From positions 26,896,072 through 26,960,071 of the forward strand of contig OX155971.1 in assembly GCA_944548615.1 (NCBI GenBank): a stretch of DNA of 64,000 nucleotides, given 5' to 3'. The DNA comes from Micropterix aruncella (taxonomy: Eukaryota > Arthropoda > Insecta > Lepidoptera > Micropterigidae). Position numbers and translations under genes: made by a program. The notes under the pieces were generated by a model. It ran no database searches and had not been told where the DNA came from. It saw only the letters and a program-made list of their open reading frames with translations. Shown here piece by piece: positions 1 through 9,610 of the stretch. Numbering within the stretch: the stretch's first letter is position 1; each line of letters starts with the position of its first letter.

Positions 1-240
1 TTCAAAAATAAAATGAACCATCGATAGTATACGACTCGCACTGGATGCCAGCGCTTTAGTGAAACAAGTCTTTTTCCCTCTTAAGTTTCCGCCTCGGGCA
101 GGTACTCCGATTTTCTCCCCCCCCCTCCCCCCATATCCGGGGCTGCGCACAACTCTTGGCCAGTGGTGGTTCCTAATGGTTCCGTGCAGCTTGGGTGGTT
201 TTGGCCAAAAATCTTTGTCTTTTGGCCTGCCCAACTCACG

Positions 241-640
241 GTTCAAGAATAAGAATAAGAAAATTTATTTTCAAAAACCCGATCTGGGTATAGAAATTAC
301 ATATCAAATAAAATTGGTATTTCTACAAATAAAATTACATTTCAAATTACAAAAAAGTCTATAAAAAACTAGTATTGAAAACAAACATAGAAATTCAAAA
401 ATAACAAAGACATAAAAACTAGAAAAATAAAAATAAACAGAAGTAATGAGAAAACATAGAGAATCAGCAATACAATAACAAAAATATATGAACACTAGAA
501 AAATAGAAAGCATCCAAAGAGTTCTACATAAACTACATTTAATAAGGATCAAACTATCAATCAACAATCAAGAAATAGAAAAATGCATCGACTCTCCAAA
601 GAACAAAAATCAACTGGTCTCGATGGTTCAACTCCTCTCT
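241..640 (-). mobile_element. LINE 3' end, noncoding, reverse strand
   Basis: Read on the minus strand, the sequence ends in an AATAAA-like signal followed by a short TTATTC-type array (241-260), the usual look of a CR1/L2/Jockey-type LINE 3' end. The rest is A-rich on the plus strand with no recognisable protein. The right limit is arbitrary, since a different GC-rich repeat begins around 640. It could instead be simple AT-rich DNA. Confidence 0.35.
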
Positions 641-644
641 GGTA

Positions 645-1245
645 GCGTACTCGAAGAATGCCTTACCCTGACAGGACCGCTGTGAGCTTCTGCCACGGCT
701 GTGATCCTACAGTCGGAGGCGGCTGGGATCAAAAGATTGCGGATTAAAGGGAATTGGGCAGTCGGTGCACCTTCCGGTTTGCCAGGTGTTAAATGCCCAG
801 CTGGCAAATAACCAGAGAGGTCTGGAGACGTACCTTTCCTATGACAGCGGAGGGTAAATGTCGACCTGACGTCTTCAATCCTTGAATCGATCTGTCGGCC
901 ACTGGATCCCGGGTGACCATGGCGGGCAAAGGGCGTCGCAGTCCGCAAAATATTCAAACTGAATAACCGCTTACGTCAGGTAGATGCCGCGTAAGCGACC
1001 TCGAACCCGTGACCAGAAGATCGGACGGAGAAACCCTTCCAAATCTGGCACTAAGGGCGTGAATCTATACCGTAAGGTTTACATTCCAGTTCCTCGCGGT
1101 AAGGCGTCCGTTTTTTTCGGGCATCTTCGCGGAGCTAGACCGTGGACTGTGTTGTCCCTGAGTCACCGTGTAATCACCTCACTGCGAAAAGAACTATCTA
1201 TATGGTTGTAACAGCCTGAGGTGTCGGGTACGCCTGTTGCAGATG
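645..1245 (-). repeat. Unclassified GC-rich dispersed repeat R1, copy A
   Basis: GC-rich block clearly unlike its AT-rich surroundings. Its reverse complement starts near 1245 with a divergent form of the R1 head (CGAACCCGTCACCTCAGG in better copies) and runs through GGTCGCTT-like and CCCGGGATCCAGT-like stretches. The same series of motifs recurs at 13.8, 14.0, 33.4, 36.2, 48.8, 51.8 and 60.3 kb. Small open frames inside (984-1211 plus, 628-957 minus) are not shared between copies and look accidental. I do not recognise the family. Confidence 0.55.
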
Positions 1246-2060
1246 ACAGATCTAAAAAGTTGATCATAGCTACACAACAATGCGACCGCCAGCTCGTCGT
1301 CCACGTGGGCTTTGTTATAATTTCCTGAAGTTCAGCAGGGAGGGTGGAAGTTGCGCTACTACGTAGTCGTAGCTGTTGCTTACTTACTTATATCTAAGTC
1401 AGAATATAGGGAAGAACTTAAGGCGCTTTCAAAGCCTGCTTATATTTATGACTATAATTGTATATCTTAAGGATTAGTTTACGGGTAATAACAATATTGT
1501 GAGTTCCGACATAATAAATACAGCAGCGATTACGTCGGCTGTTCGCCGGAGCTGCCGACATATTTCGGCAATGCCAATTTGTTTCGCCTGAGCCGTTACC
1601 CAGGAGCTTACACACCATTCGACCTTTCGCATATATGATAGCCTTTCGCTGCCTCTTACTAGTTCGTGGCTCATCTCTTTCTTGCCCGCCCACATTTCAT
1701 TTGTGAACGTATTAATATCATAACCCTCATAATGAAAAATGGAGATAGGACCGATCTGCATTTTTTATACCAATGGAGCAGAAGCGAGGATAGCAAAATA
1801 CAGATTTTATTTTTTTATTCTATGGAGACTCGTTGATGGGAAGTGCAATGAGAAATTTTAATCATTATTAAACTTTGTAGTATATTGTATCTTCTTTATA
1901 TACCTACCCTAAAATGTTTACATGGAACTAATTTTGTTCGGTGATTTCCACGATCTTTACGTCTATTCCGATGTACAGTTAATTTATTTATCCATAAATT
2001 TAATATACAATGCACAAAATATCCCTATCCTAATACTAAGGTTTTTTTCAATAAGTAAAT
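1246..2060. other. No recognised gene
   Basis: AT-rich sequence. A 95-codon minus-strand frame with an ATG start (1474-1761) is present. I see no family motif, splice context or second copy, so it is not called as a gene. Confidence 0.4.
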
Positions 2061-2084
2061 ATATTACTCTTATTGCTACATCAA

Positions 2085-2188
2085 AACGTTTGTTGACTGT
2101 AAGATATTGTTTAACTAGCAATAAGTCCCCCATTCTACTTTAGGTGTTTTATTGTGCAATAAAGAGATTTTTATTCATTCCTTCATTC
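2085..2188 (+). mobile_element. L2-like LINE 3' tail
   Basis: Contains the tail motif TGTAAGATATTG followed by GCAATAAG and a terminal AATAAAG, ending in an ATTC-type array. The same tail is present at 18040-18110, downstream of an L2-like reverse transcriptase C-terminus, and at 50515-50585. Only the last ~100 bp are present, so this is a severely 5'-truncated copy. The next LINE begins immediately after it. Confidence 0.55.
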
Positions 2189-2189
2189 A

Positions 2190-2850
2190 TATACTTTGCA
2201 TACGTTCATCCACTGCTAACGTACGGCGCGGAGCTATGGGGGCGAGCAGCCGACAGGCAGAGGGCTTTCGTTATGCAGAAGCGGGCAGTCCGCACAATAG
2301 CGCGTGTGGCGCTTGATACGACAGCTAGGCCTCTGTTTAGAGATCTCTGCATCATGATGCTGCCGTCCATTTATATAATAGAAGTAGCGCTGTTCGTTCG
2401 CAGAAATCTAGCCGATTTTGAAGTGAATGGTGTGCATCATCAGTATCCAACAAGATTCTGTAGCATGCTACGTTCGGTAAGTCATGCATTATCAAAGTCG
2501 GAGAGGCTAGCCTATATCGCCGGCCCAGCGGTTTACAACAAACTCAGCGAGCACATTAGGCAGGCGCAATCTCATGACGTATTTAAGAGACGCCTCTAGA
2601 GAAACCTTACAGATAAGGCGTTTTACTCACTGGAGGAATATTACTCAAGTGAAGTCTAAAATGATTTGGTGGCTAAAGTATTTAATGATCTCTTTGAATT
2701 TTGTCTTGTATTTCTTCTTTTTATATTATTCTTGTGTTTTTTTTTTTTCGTTTTGTTTTGTTTATTTTATCTTTTCTTTACGATAAAAAAAAATGTTTGC
2801 TAATCTGTATCTGACTTGTTTACCATTATACTAATAAAATGAATGAATAT
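2190..2850 (+). mobile_element. CR1/Jockey-type LINE, ORF2 C-terminal fragment and 3' UTR
   Basis: The open frame to 2599 encodes about 136 residues of the region downstream of the reverse transcriptase palm. The motif YGAELWGRAADRQ, then QKRAVRTIARV, is the conserved post-RT signature of CR1/Jockey-group LINEs (compare YGILLWGRAADMQ at 55.7-56.7 kb on the other strand, clearly the same family). The frame is intact to a stop at 2597-2599 and is followed by a T-rich 3' UTR ending in AATAAAATGAATGAAT. The N-terminal endonuclease and the catalytic palm are absent, as in ordinary 5'-truncated insertions. The left boundary abuts the tail of another LINE. Confidence 0.75.
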
Positions 2851-3254
2851 ATATTATGAACCTAGCACGGAAAGGAAATTCATCTCTTTGACATAATAAT
2901 TGTTTACCACCTCAATCAGAATTAACCTGTATTGGGGTAGTAATGTCGTTTGTTAATTCCTGTCTAGAGGGTCTGTCTCATCTGTTACGAGAATATAAAA
3001 AAAAAAAAATTGCTGACAATCTACGTACTATAATTTATATGAAAAAGTCACTGAAACATACATATCCATACATATATATATGTATACGAGCGATGAAAAA
3101 AAAATAATGCCGCTGTATTTAGGAAAATACTACATAATTTTTGGAAAATACCATTTTGATATCACGGAAATACTACAAAAAATGCGACGCTCGAATGATA
3201 GGTATATTTGAATGGTAGGCACTTTTGCGCAGGTATTGCGTAATTCCTTTTTCC

Positions 3255-3440
3255 TTTCGAACGAAAATATTTTTCTTCTTCCGATATTCTTCTTCCGTGG
3301 GTCCCTGTGCCGCCTTATCTAGAGTGCTTTATCATCGAAGAAGATAGAAAAAGTGCTCAGAATTCTTCTTCCAATAATATTTTTCTTCCCTGGGTTCCTA
3401 TACTGCTTTATCTAGAGTGCACCGTCAACATCACCGTATC
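3255..3440 (+). repeat. Dispersed repeat with internal duplication
   Basis: Two related half-units contain ATATTTTTCTTC, a GTGGGTCCCTG-like stretch and CTTTATCTAGAGTGC (about 3268-3340 and 3376-3425). The first half also occurs inverted at 13495-13560. The family is unknown. Confidence 0.45.
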
Positions 3441-3575
3441 AACACCACCGAAGTTACGCGGAACCATTAGGTTCCGAACTAACGAACTAACGAGTGTCCT
3501 TCCATTTAAATCCACAATCTTTTGAATCCAAAATTAGGTTTCTTTTGCCAGTCAAATATTTAAATCGACAGCTTC

Positions 3576-3642
3576 CTTCAGGCCCCGCGACTCGCAGTTA
3601 ACCCCCACGTTGACTGCGATATCGAAGTCGCGGGGCCTGAAG
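3576..3642. repeat. Strong stem-loop with 17 bp perfect arms
   Basis: CTTCAGGCCCCGCGACT at 3576-3592 is the exact reverse complement of 3626-3642. Inside the loop, CGCAGTTAAC (3593-3602) and GTTGACTGCG (3609-3618) pair with one mismatch. The result is a two-part hairpin with a one-sided internal loop. It is GC-rich against an AT-rich background. It could be a foldback remnant or a transcribed hairpin. Confidence 0.7.
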
Positions 3643-3689
3643 GGCCCTGAAGACCGTAAGATATACTTATGATTTCGTATATCGTTTGA

Positions 3690-4065
3690 CTTTTTTACCC
3701 TCCCTGTGATAAACTAGAAGTTAGTCTCCTCTTGTATAGTTGAATATTACATGGTTAAACATGTGAAACATGTTCCTCGTAGTTTTTCCTACATGTATTA
3801 ATAAATAACTTTAACAACTTTCGCCCCGCGGGGTGGGGCAAGGGGTGTGTAAGGAGATCGAAGAGCAGACGACTGGCATGCCACCAAAGTAATTAAAATT
3901 TCTATCAAAGATAAAGTAAAATGTGCGCACGTTCGTCGTGTTCTATCCCACTTCTCTGCCACTCGCCACGCCGAGACCTCACTTTCAACAGCGCCATGCA
4001 GCGGTAACTTTTCATAACACTCCAATAAGGGGCCGCTATAATTCACATGTCATATTTACTTTAAA
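3690..4065 (+). repeat. Dispersed repeat R7, copy 1
   Basis: Shares an ordered series of motifs with 54185-54610: TTACCCTCCC, ATGGTTAAACAT, a GGGGTAAGGG-like stretch, AAAGTAAAAT(G/T)(T/G)GCGCA, a TCTATTTC-like stretch and CACTTTCAA. Both copies have the same orientation. There is no coding capacity that I recognise. Divergence is high, so this is an old repeat. Confidence 0.45.
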
Positions 4066-4169
4066 CTCCGGCAGAAATATTATCATTTGAAGTCGAAATA
4101 AATGATTTAAAACGAGGCAAAATGGACTAAAATGGCTTTTTGCCTTTACTAGATACTTTCAAACTGTTT

Positions 4170-4736
4170 TATATCATGAGTTCGTCTTCTTTACTCTTTT
4201 ACATCTATATGAACGACCAGCCACTCTCCCTGATCTGCACCATTTTACCAATGCATACGACACCGCCTTGGCCGCCTAATTTCACTCCTTTGAAGAGGTT
4301 GAGAAAACACTCGAGAGTAGCCTGGAAAGCATTGACTCCCTACTACCCTGGCAATCTTCTCAGACCTAGCCCAAGTTAAACCAAGGTTTGTAATTTCCAC
4401 TTAAAAAACCACCAAGCGGACAGAAAACTTTCGGTCAGATAGAAAGAAAAAACATACAACCTATTGAATCAGCGAAATTTCTAGGAGTGACACTCGCCGT
4501 TTCGTAACTTATAAAGTCCATTGCCGCAACACAAAATATAAGGGTTGTTCCAGAAATAATATTGCAAGGAAACTAACTGGGAGTACATGGCGAGCCAACC
4601 CAGCTACACTCAGTACCTTAGCTCTGGGCCATAGGCGTCTCAACAGCGGATTTGCCGCTCCAGTATGGAGTGGATCAATACACGTAATAATGGTCGATCT
4701 GCTGTGAACGAAGCTGCGAGAATCGTCTCTGGTTTT
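4170..4736 (+). pseudogene. Jockey-type reverse transcriptase, decayed, 5' portion
   Basis: Fragments of a Jockey-clade ORF2 can be followed through several frames. SLLFYIYMNDQP at 4180-4220 is the RT motif just before the catalytic box. AYDTALAA at about 4253-4276 stands where YADD-LALAA is expected, so the catalytic Asp pair is lost. FEEVEKTLESSLE follows, then KFLGVTLA, then RKLTGSTWRANPATL and PVWSGSIHV up to about 4700. Stops and frameshifts are frequent. The last residues before the break (ARIVSG, about 4720-4736) continue at 5362, so the gene is split by an insertion at 4737-5361. Confidence 0.7.
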
Positions 4737-5361
4737 ACATTTACATTTACATTTTCGTCGTGTCCAATTGATGGCTAAAGACCGCTCTTGGACTTGTCAA
4801 AATAATTGGGTTAGGTAGTAAGCCTCGTTACTACTCTTTACTGAACATACACAGGTAGTTAAGAATTAACTACTAGATTGTCAAACTATAAATATCAATT
4901 CGAAAAGATAAGTAATAAAATTATTCATCGTAATATTCAAATTGTCAGTAAAATATTAAATAATCAAATTAAATCTACGTTATGCATTTTAAACTAAAAG
5001 TGCAGATATAAGACCATATAAAATAATCAGGCAATAAGACTACTTTTTAAGACGTAATTTAAATGGACACATTATTTGAAAAATCATGGCCCTCAAATTC
5101 GGCCAGATTATAGAAAGGGTGCCCTATCAGCATATCCTTGATGTTTTTATTTTATGTTATGTCCTCCAGCTGTTTAAAGTGGAGGACGTAGATTATAGAA
5201 TGTAATTCTAAGGTACAAGTAGCTTTTCTGTACTTTTGCCAGTCGTTTTCGGGGTATGCGTAAAAGGGAGCTACCGCGGGTATGATGCGATTGAATGTCT
5301 GCATTAATTGCAGTTTCTGCGAGGTGCTGTCTAGCATACATTAGACACTGGTATATGAACG
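4737..5361 (-). mobile_element. Reverse-strand LINE inserted in the Jockey reverse transcriptase
   Basis: A TTTACA array at 4737-4758 is the 3' tail of a minus-strand LINE. The body carries a post-RT C-terminal fragment at about 5350-5174: DIQSHHTRGSSLLRIP, then KSYLYLRITFYNL, matching the H-x-H-x-TR and LGI-x-FYN signatures of LINE ORF2 C-termini. Two overlapping minus-strand frames cover it, so at least one frameshift is present. Its ends coincide exactly with the break in the flanking Jockey reading. A short GGTT may be what remains of the target duplication. Confidence 0.65.
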
Positions 5362-5870
5362 CCGGTTGCTTCAAACTTACTCCCGTAGAAAATCTTTATA
5401 TGTTCGTTGGAATCACATCCCCTGCAATACGTCGTCTTGGCTGACTCTGGACGCTTAAATGTGATACCCACTGCATGGGCAAGAACCACACTACAATCGC
5501 CCAAAATCGCGAAAGTCATTCTTGACCCACAACCATTCCAATACCGTCAATCCGCAAACCGCATCAGTCAGCAGACGGCTTCACTTGGCGAGTATATTAA
5601 GGAACGGATAGTCCCGGGGTTCAATGTCCCCTATACCACCTGAGCTAGACTCAACAGACAGGTGGATGTGACAAGATACCGAGCCAATGTCGTCTGCTGG
5701 GGCTACAATATACGGTTGTGTAACGCTGCAGGATGAAAACCACCTCCAATCCTGACCGCAGTTGTCAAACCCCATAACACATCAGTACCTACAAGAGGCG
5801 GACGACAAGGCCATCCAGGCCGCATATTTTTGGAGAGACGTGCCCTAACCTGGCTTGGGACACGTTAGCG
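5362..5870 (+). pseudogene. Jockey-type reverse transcriptase, decayed, 3' portion
   Basis: Continues the ORF2 interrupted at 4736. GCFKLTPVENLYMFVGITS at 5362-5418 and PAIRR directly after it are the post-RT region of Jockey. Around 5720-5848 the frame TLQDENHLQS then QEADDKAIQAAYFWRDVP corresponds to the C-terminal Cys/His region and end of ORF2, with stops and frameshifts between. The degree of decay matches the 4170-4736 half. An alternative reading as two unrelated Jockey fragments is unlikely, because the two halves join at a continuous motif. Confidence 0.6.
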
Positions 5871-7440
5871 AACGAAGCCACATTTTGACTGAAAGGAAAA
5901 TGCCCAAAACGGCGCTTACATGCCATTGGGGTAATACCATTTCAGTCGAATTTGCCACGTTTTGAATCATCTATCGTGCCCTAAAGTGATAATATTACTA
6001 CTTGCGTTGAGCTTAAATTGACGCGTGAATTACAGCGGCCTTATATACCAGAGTGAGAAGTTGTCTGATGCCGCAAAGCAAAAGTTGCCGCCGGGTACTT
6101 TTCTTGAAAGTGGCAAAGACGGAAAAGTTAGCGTACGCGGGGAAGTTACTGTCACTTCGTTTATACACCTTAACCCCTCCTATCGCGGGGTAAAAGTTTA
6201 GTCGTCACTTCTGCCCGGGACAGTTTTGCGCGTGAAGTCGATGGCCTTGAGAAAAACGACCATAACTTTTAAACTACTATACGGATCGTAAAAAGAATAA
6301 CTGTAGAATGATCGCATTGAAATTTGAAATTTATAATATTATAACCTTATCTCGTCAAACAATTAAGATAATAATGAATAAATATTTAAAAAGTTGGCAT
6401 TTTACGCAGCGCGTAGCGCCCTAACCAATATTGGTTAGATACAATTTTAGCATTTGTAAGCGTCTAACCAAAAATGGTTAAGAGCCCTATCACATTTTTT
6501 TTCCAGAAAGGCAAGAAAAGTGGATTTTTGGCGTTCTAATTCCAAGAAATGAAGAGATTTCTACAAACTTTAATTACTGAATTACCTGGACCATTTCTTG
6601 ATGTTGACCATAGCGGCCTTTAATTTTAGATATAACGAATATTATTTACTTATTCAGCCCATTTTCCGAAAGTCGTTATTCGTAAAACGCTCGGAAGGCA
6701 AATTTGAGCTCCTTAATACAGTAATATCACTACAACGAAAACCGTATACTATTTTTTTTTATGTCCGTCATGTATTCTTGATGTACACTACGGCTTTATT
6801 TTTTCGTTTTTTGACCACATATCCAAGGTATACATTACTTACAATTACACAAAATTAAAAAAAAATCTTCCTGTATCATTCTAATTTTCTCAGAAATAAA
6901 ATAAGATTCTTATATAATACTTATACTATATTAAATTTCACTCTTTTAGCAATACGACATAATATAAATTATTGTCATTAGAAAGGAGAAAACACTGCAA
7001 AAAACAATTAGAAATTGTGTATATATTTGCTTGCGCAAGAGAAGAGCGCTCAGTGCCGCGGTTTTCTCCCAGGGTTGAATAGTTATTTATTTATTTATTT
7101 ATTTATTTATCCTATCTTTTATAGTTACATCCAAAAAAAATGCGTTCATTTTTTCAACTCATTTTAAAAGAATACCTACGCTATTTTGTAATACGGCTCT
7201 TAACTCAAATAGGAAGGGTTAATTATCTTATCACGGATAAACAGCGAAGAAGATTATTCTTGAGGTAACCCATAATAGCTTTCTCTTTCCCTAAATAGGC
7301 GAGGTGGCATTATGTTTGACCTTTTTCTCATAATTTTTTTTTCAAAAATATCACTTTCATTATAAGTTTACACGTCCCACAAACACTATTTCCCTATGTG
7401 GGTAATTTACAAACATTTTTGTGTGCCTATGTAAAGCGTA
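5871..7440. other. AT-rich stretch without a recognised gene
   Basis: No coding region is supported. It contains a perfect 16 bp palindrome TAACCAATATTGGTTA at 6422-6437, a second imperfect TAACC-AAAA-GGTTA palindrome at 6464-6480, and a TATT/TTTA array at 7081-7112. A moderately GC-rich block at 6050-6240 has no visible second copy. Confidence 0.4.
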
Positions 7441-7444
7441 CTAA

Positions 7445-8480
7445 TTTAAAATAAAAATAAATTAAATTTATTTATTTATTATTTATTTATTTAAGAATTA
7501 ATTACTATAAAACATTGATTAGCTTACAAAAATAACAGGAACCGAATGGCAAAACCTTAACCTTTTGCTTATTTGTTTCTGTCACCCAACTGGGACTAGC
7601 CCGTTCTAGGGTGGACAGGACTCCAATATTACAATCAAGTTTGCTTGATTGCTTGGTTGCCTACAAATGTACAAGTTTTAGTAAAAAGCTAATGACACTA
7701 AATTGCCCTAAAATGTGGTCTTCAGAATAAAATAAAAAATAATAATAATAAAAAATATTAAAAATATATAATAAATAAAATGCAATTCCATTATTAAATC
7801 GGCAATAAATATAATATAAAATTCGATTAAAAAATATAAATAAAGTTATATGTGAGAAAAGAAAGAAACAGTCATTAATATTTAATATTATGTTAAGTAA
7901 TATAAGATTTAATATAAAAATACCTAGTCTAAAAATATAATTATTTGTCAAAGTCAAATATTTTTTGGTAGTTAGTTCAATGTTAAAAAATACTTAACAT
8001 ATAAGTTTAAAAATATGTTAATAATTTGTGCACCTAAGTTTTATTATACTGTTATTTCTAACATTTGATGTATGGTTAGTCTGTCATGATTCGATAACCA
8101 TTTCTTTAATTTATTTTTGAATTCCCTAAATGTCAAATTCATTTTTATTTCCATATTGATCAGATTGTAAAATCTCGGCGCAATGAAAGAGTAATGTTTT
8201 GACCAAATGATGTTTTCCTTCTGGGTATTATTAAGCTATTTTCTACAACTTGTCTCGTTGGTCGCCGGTTCTGAATTATTCCTAGATTTGAGTTATTGTC
8301 CAAAAATATCCTTAAGAGGGAAGTTTTTAGAAAAAGTTGCCTACAATAAAGAACTTTAGCTTCCTTATACAGTTCATTAGTAGGATGGCGATATGGTCTA
8401 CGTAGAATATTTTTTATATAAATTTCTGCGCAACTTGCAATGGCTCTAGCAGGGTTTTACCACATCCACCCCATCCAATA
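7445..8480 (-). mobile_element. Reverse-strand LINE with ORF2 C-terminus
   Basis: The 3' tail is the TTTA array at 7450-7494. At 8479-8071 the minus strand encodes a post-RT region: GWGG near 8475, then ILRRPYRHPTNELYKEAKV from 8408, continuing through LYCRQLFLKTSLLRIF and IIQNRRPTRQ. A frameshift follows near 8185, then KHYSFIAPRFYNLINMEIK and FREFKNKLKKWLSNHD to about 8085. The first stretch is open for more than 80 codons but has no start codon, so a start-based ORF search misses it. It resembles the LINE at 29.0-30.0 kb in layout (GWGG, then APR-FN). The 7500-8070 part is the 3' UTR. Confidence 0.65.
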
Positions 8481-8640
8481 AAAAATAAAAAGGTGGATAC
8501 ATTTTACGACATGGAAGACCGGACAAGGTTACTTAGCAGGACTAATATTAACCAATTATTACATTTATAAAATAATAGTAGTAATAGTGAGTTGCTGTAA
8601 TTAAATAATTTTTAAAACTTTCCTCGAGCCTATTTCTCAA

Positions 8641-9105
8641 GATACAGGGGGCATAGTTTTTAAGGTCACCTGATCTTACATTGGAAGTTCCAGAATTTGA
8701 TTCCCGGCTGGGTAGCCATTTTTCCTTTGAGAAAAATTAACGGAATCGCACTACAATTTTGTCTATCGAATGCAATAACAAGACACATGCTGAAATTGGA
8801 TACTATCGCGATTGTTTGACATTATAAATAAGATAAAAAACGAATTTACCGCGTGAATTTTGTAACATCTATGTTTCAGCGACGTTGCAGCCGCCGTTGT
8901 CTACCCTAGACAGCGGCGGATGCAACGTCGCCGAAACGTCGGGTGTTACAAAAATCACGCGGTAAATTAGTTTTTATCATATTTATAATACACACACTTA
9001 CACAACACATACATATAAACACTCCATAGTAGGTTTGGTTGTAAGAAATTGTCGTATGATAATAAACCCGGCCATTGTGAAACTTCACAAAAATGAATAG
9101 GAACA
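8641..9105 (+). mobile_element. tRNA-derived SINE, copy 1, interrupted
   Basis: The head (8645-8722) is a degraded tRNA-like sequence: GGCATAG (A-box side), GATCTTACATTG, then TTTGATTCCCGGCTGGGT (B-box side). It matches the reverse complement of 27885-27962. The SINE body follows (TTAACGGAATCGCA, AATGCAATAACAAGACACA to 8787). It resumes after a 203 bp insertion with CACACACTTACACAACACATAC and GGTTGTAAGAAATTGTCGTATG, ending near TGTGAAACTTCACA at 9105. The two body parts are contiguous in the other copy. Confidence 0.65.
8788..8990. mobile_element. Inverted pair of Penelope-like 3' ends inside the SINE
   Basis: Near-palindrome centred on TGTCTACCCTAGACA (about 8899-8911). The arms are ~85-90 bp and contain CGAATTTACCGCGTGA on the left and TCACGCGGTAAATTAG on the right, plus GCGACGTTGCAGCCGCCG and its partner. 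The same arm sequence occurs once at 52896-53000, directly downstream of a Penelope-like endonuclease C-terminus, so both arms are read as that element's 3' end placed head to head. The left arm has the complete terminus (ATCGCGATTGTTTGAC); the right arm lacks it. Confidence 0.55.
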
Positions 9106-9284
9106 AACAAACTGTTTGATTTTTATAACGTAAGCTGAATGAACATAATAGTCTTGTATAATCATTATCATCGTTCCACAAGACTCCTCATAGTGGTAGC
9201 TATCGCTATATTCCCTACTAGCGATGTCAAGCAGTAATGCGGTTACCATTATACAAAATGTAGAACATTGCCCTTTAAATTCAA

Positions 9285-9610
9285 AAGATCTAAAAAACGG
9301 AGACGCTACATAAATAATAAAAAGCAGCGCAGATTTGTGTTATTTCGGGAATTGCATTGATCCTCAGTAAGCAAAGTTATCATTGGCCCGTACAATAATT
9401 CATCGCGAGGAGCTTAGTGCGTCCGCGCGGAGGCCCACTGTTTGGGTATTATTTTAAAAATGGCAACACGCTTCCGGTAATGAAAATTTATATTTCCGTG
9501 ACCCTTTTCACTGGCGGCTTATCGCGCCATCCTCCGCGTTTGCCGCCCCGCAGCAGTGATTAATATGGTAATGCTTTTTGCTTACTCTAACTCACCAAAC
9601 GTAACTAGGT
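9285..9610 (+). repeat. Dispersed repeat R2, copy a
   Basis: Ordered motifs: AATAATAAAAAGCAGCG, GATCCTCAGTAAGC, TTATCATTGGCCC, GAGGAGCTTAGTG, GGTATTATTTTAAAAATGGC, ATTTCCGTGACCCTTTT, CACTGGCGGCTTATCGC and AACGTAACTAGGTGTG. The same series appears at 20786-21060, 37372-37625 and 61905-62225, all on the plus strand. No protein is apparent and the family is unknown to me. Confidence 0.6.

Noticed and set aside
984..1211. 75-codon basic ORF (arginine-rich start)
   Set aside because: Lies inside R1 copy A and is not conserved in the other R1 copies.
1474..1761. 95-codon minus-strand ORF with ATG
   Set aside because: No family motif, no splice or promoter context and no second copy; length is within chance for 64 kb.
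6422..6480. TAACC palindromes as piggyBac or MITE ends
   Set aside because: Perfect 16 bp palindrome plus a weaker one, but no outer partner, target duplication or second copy.
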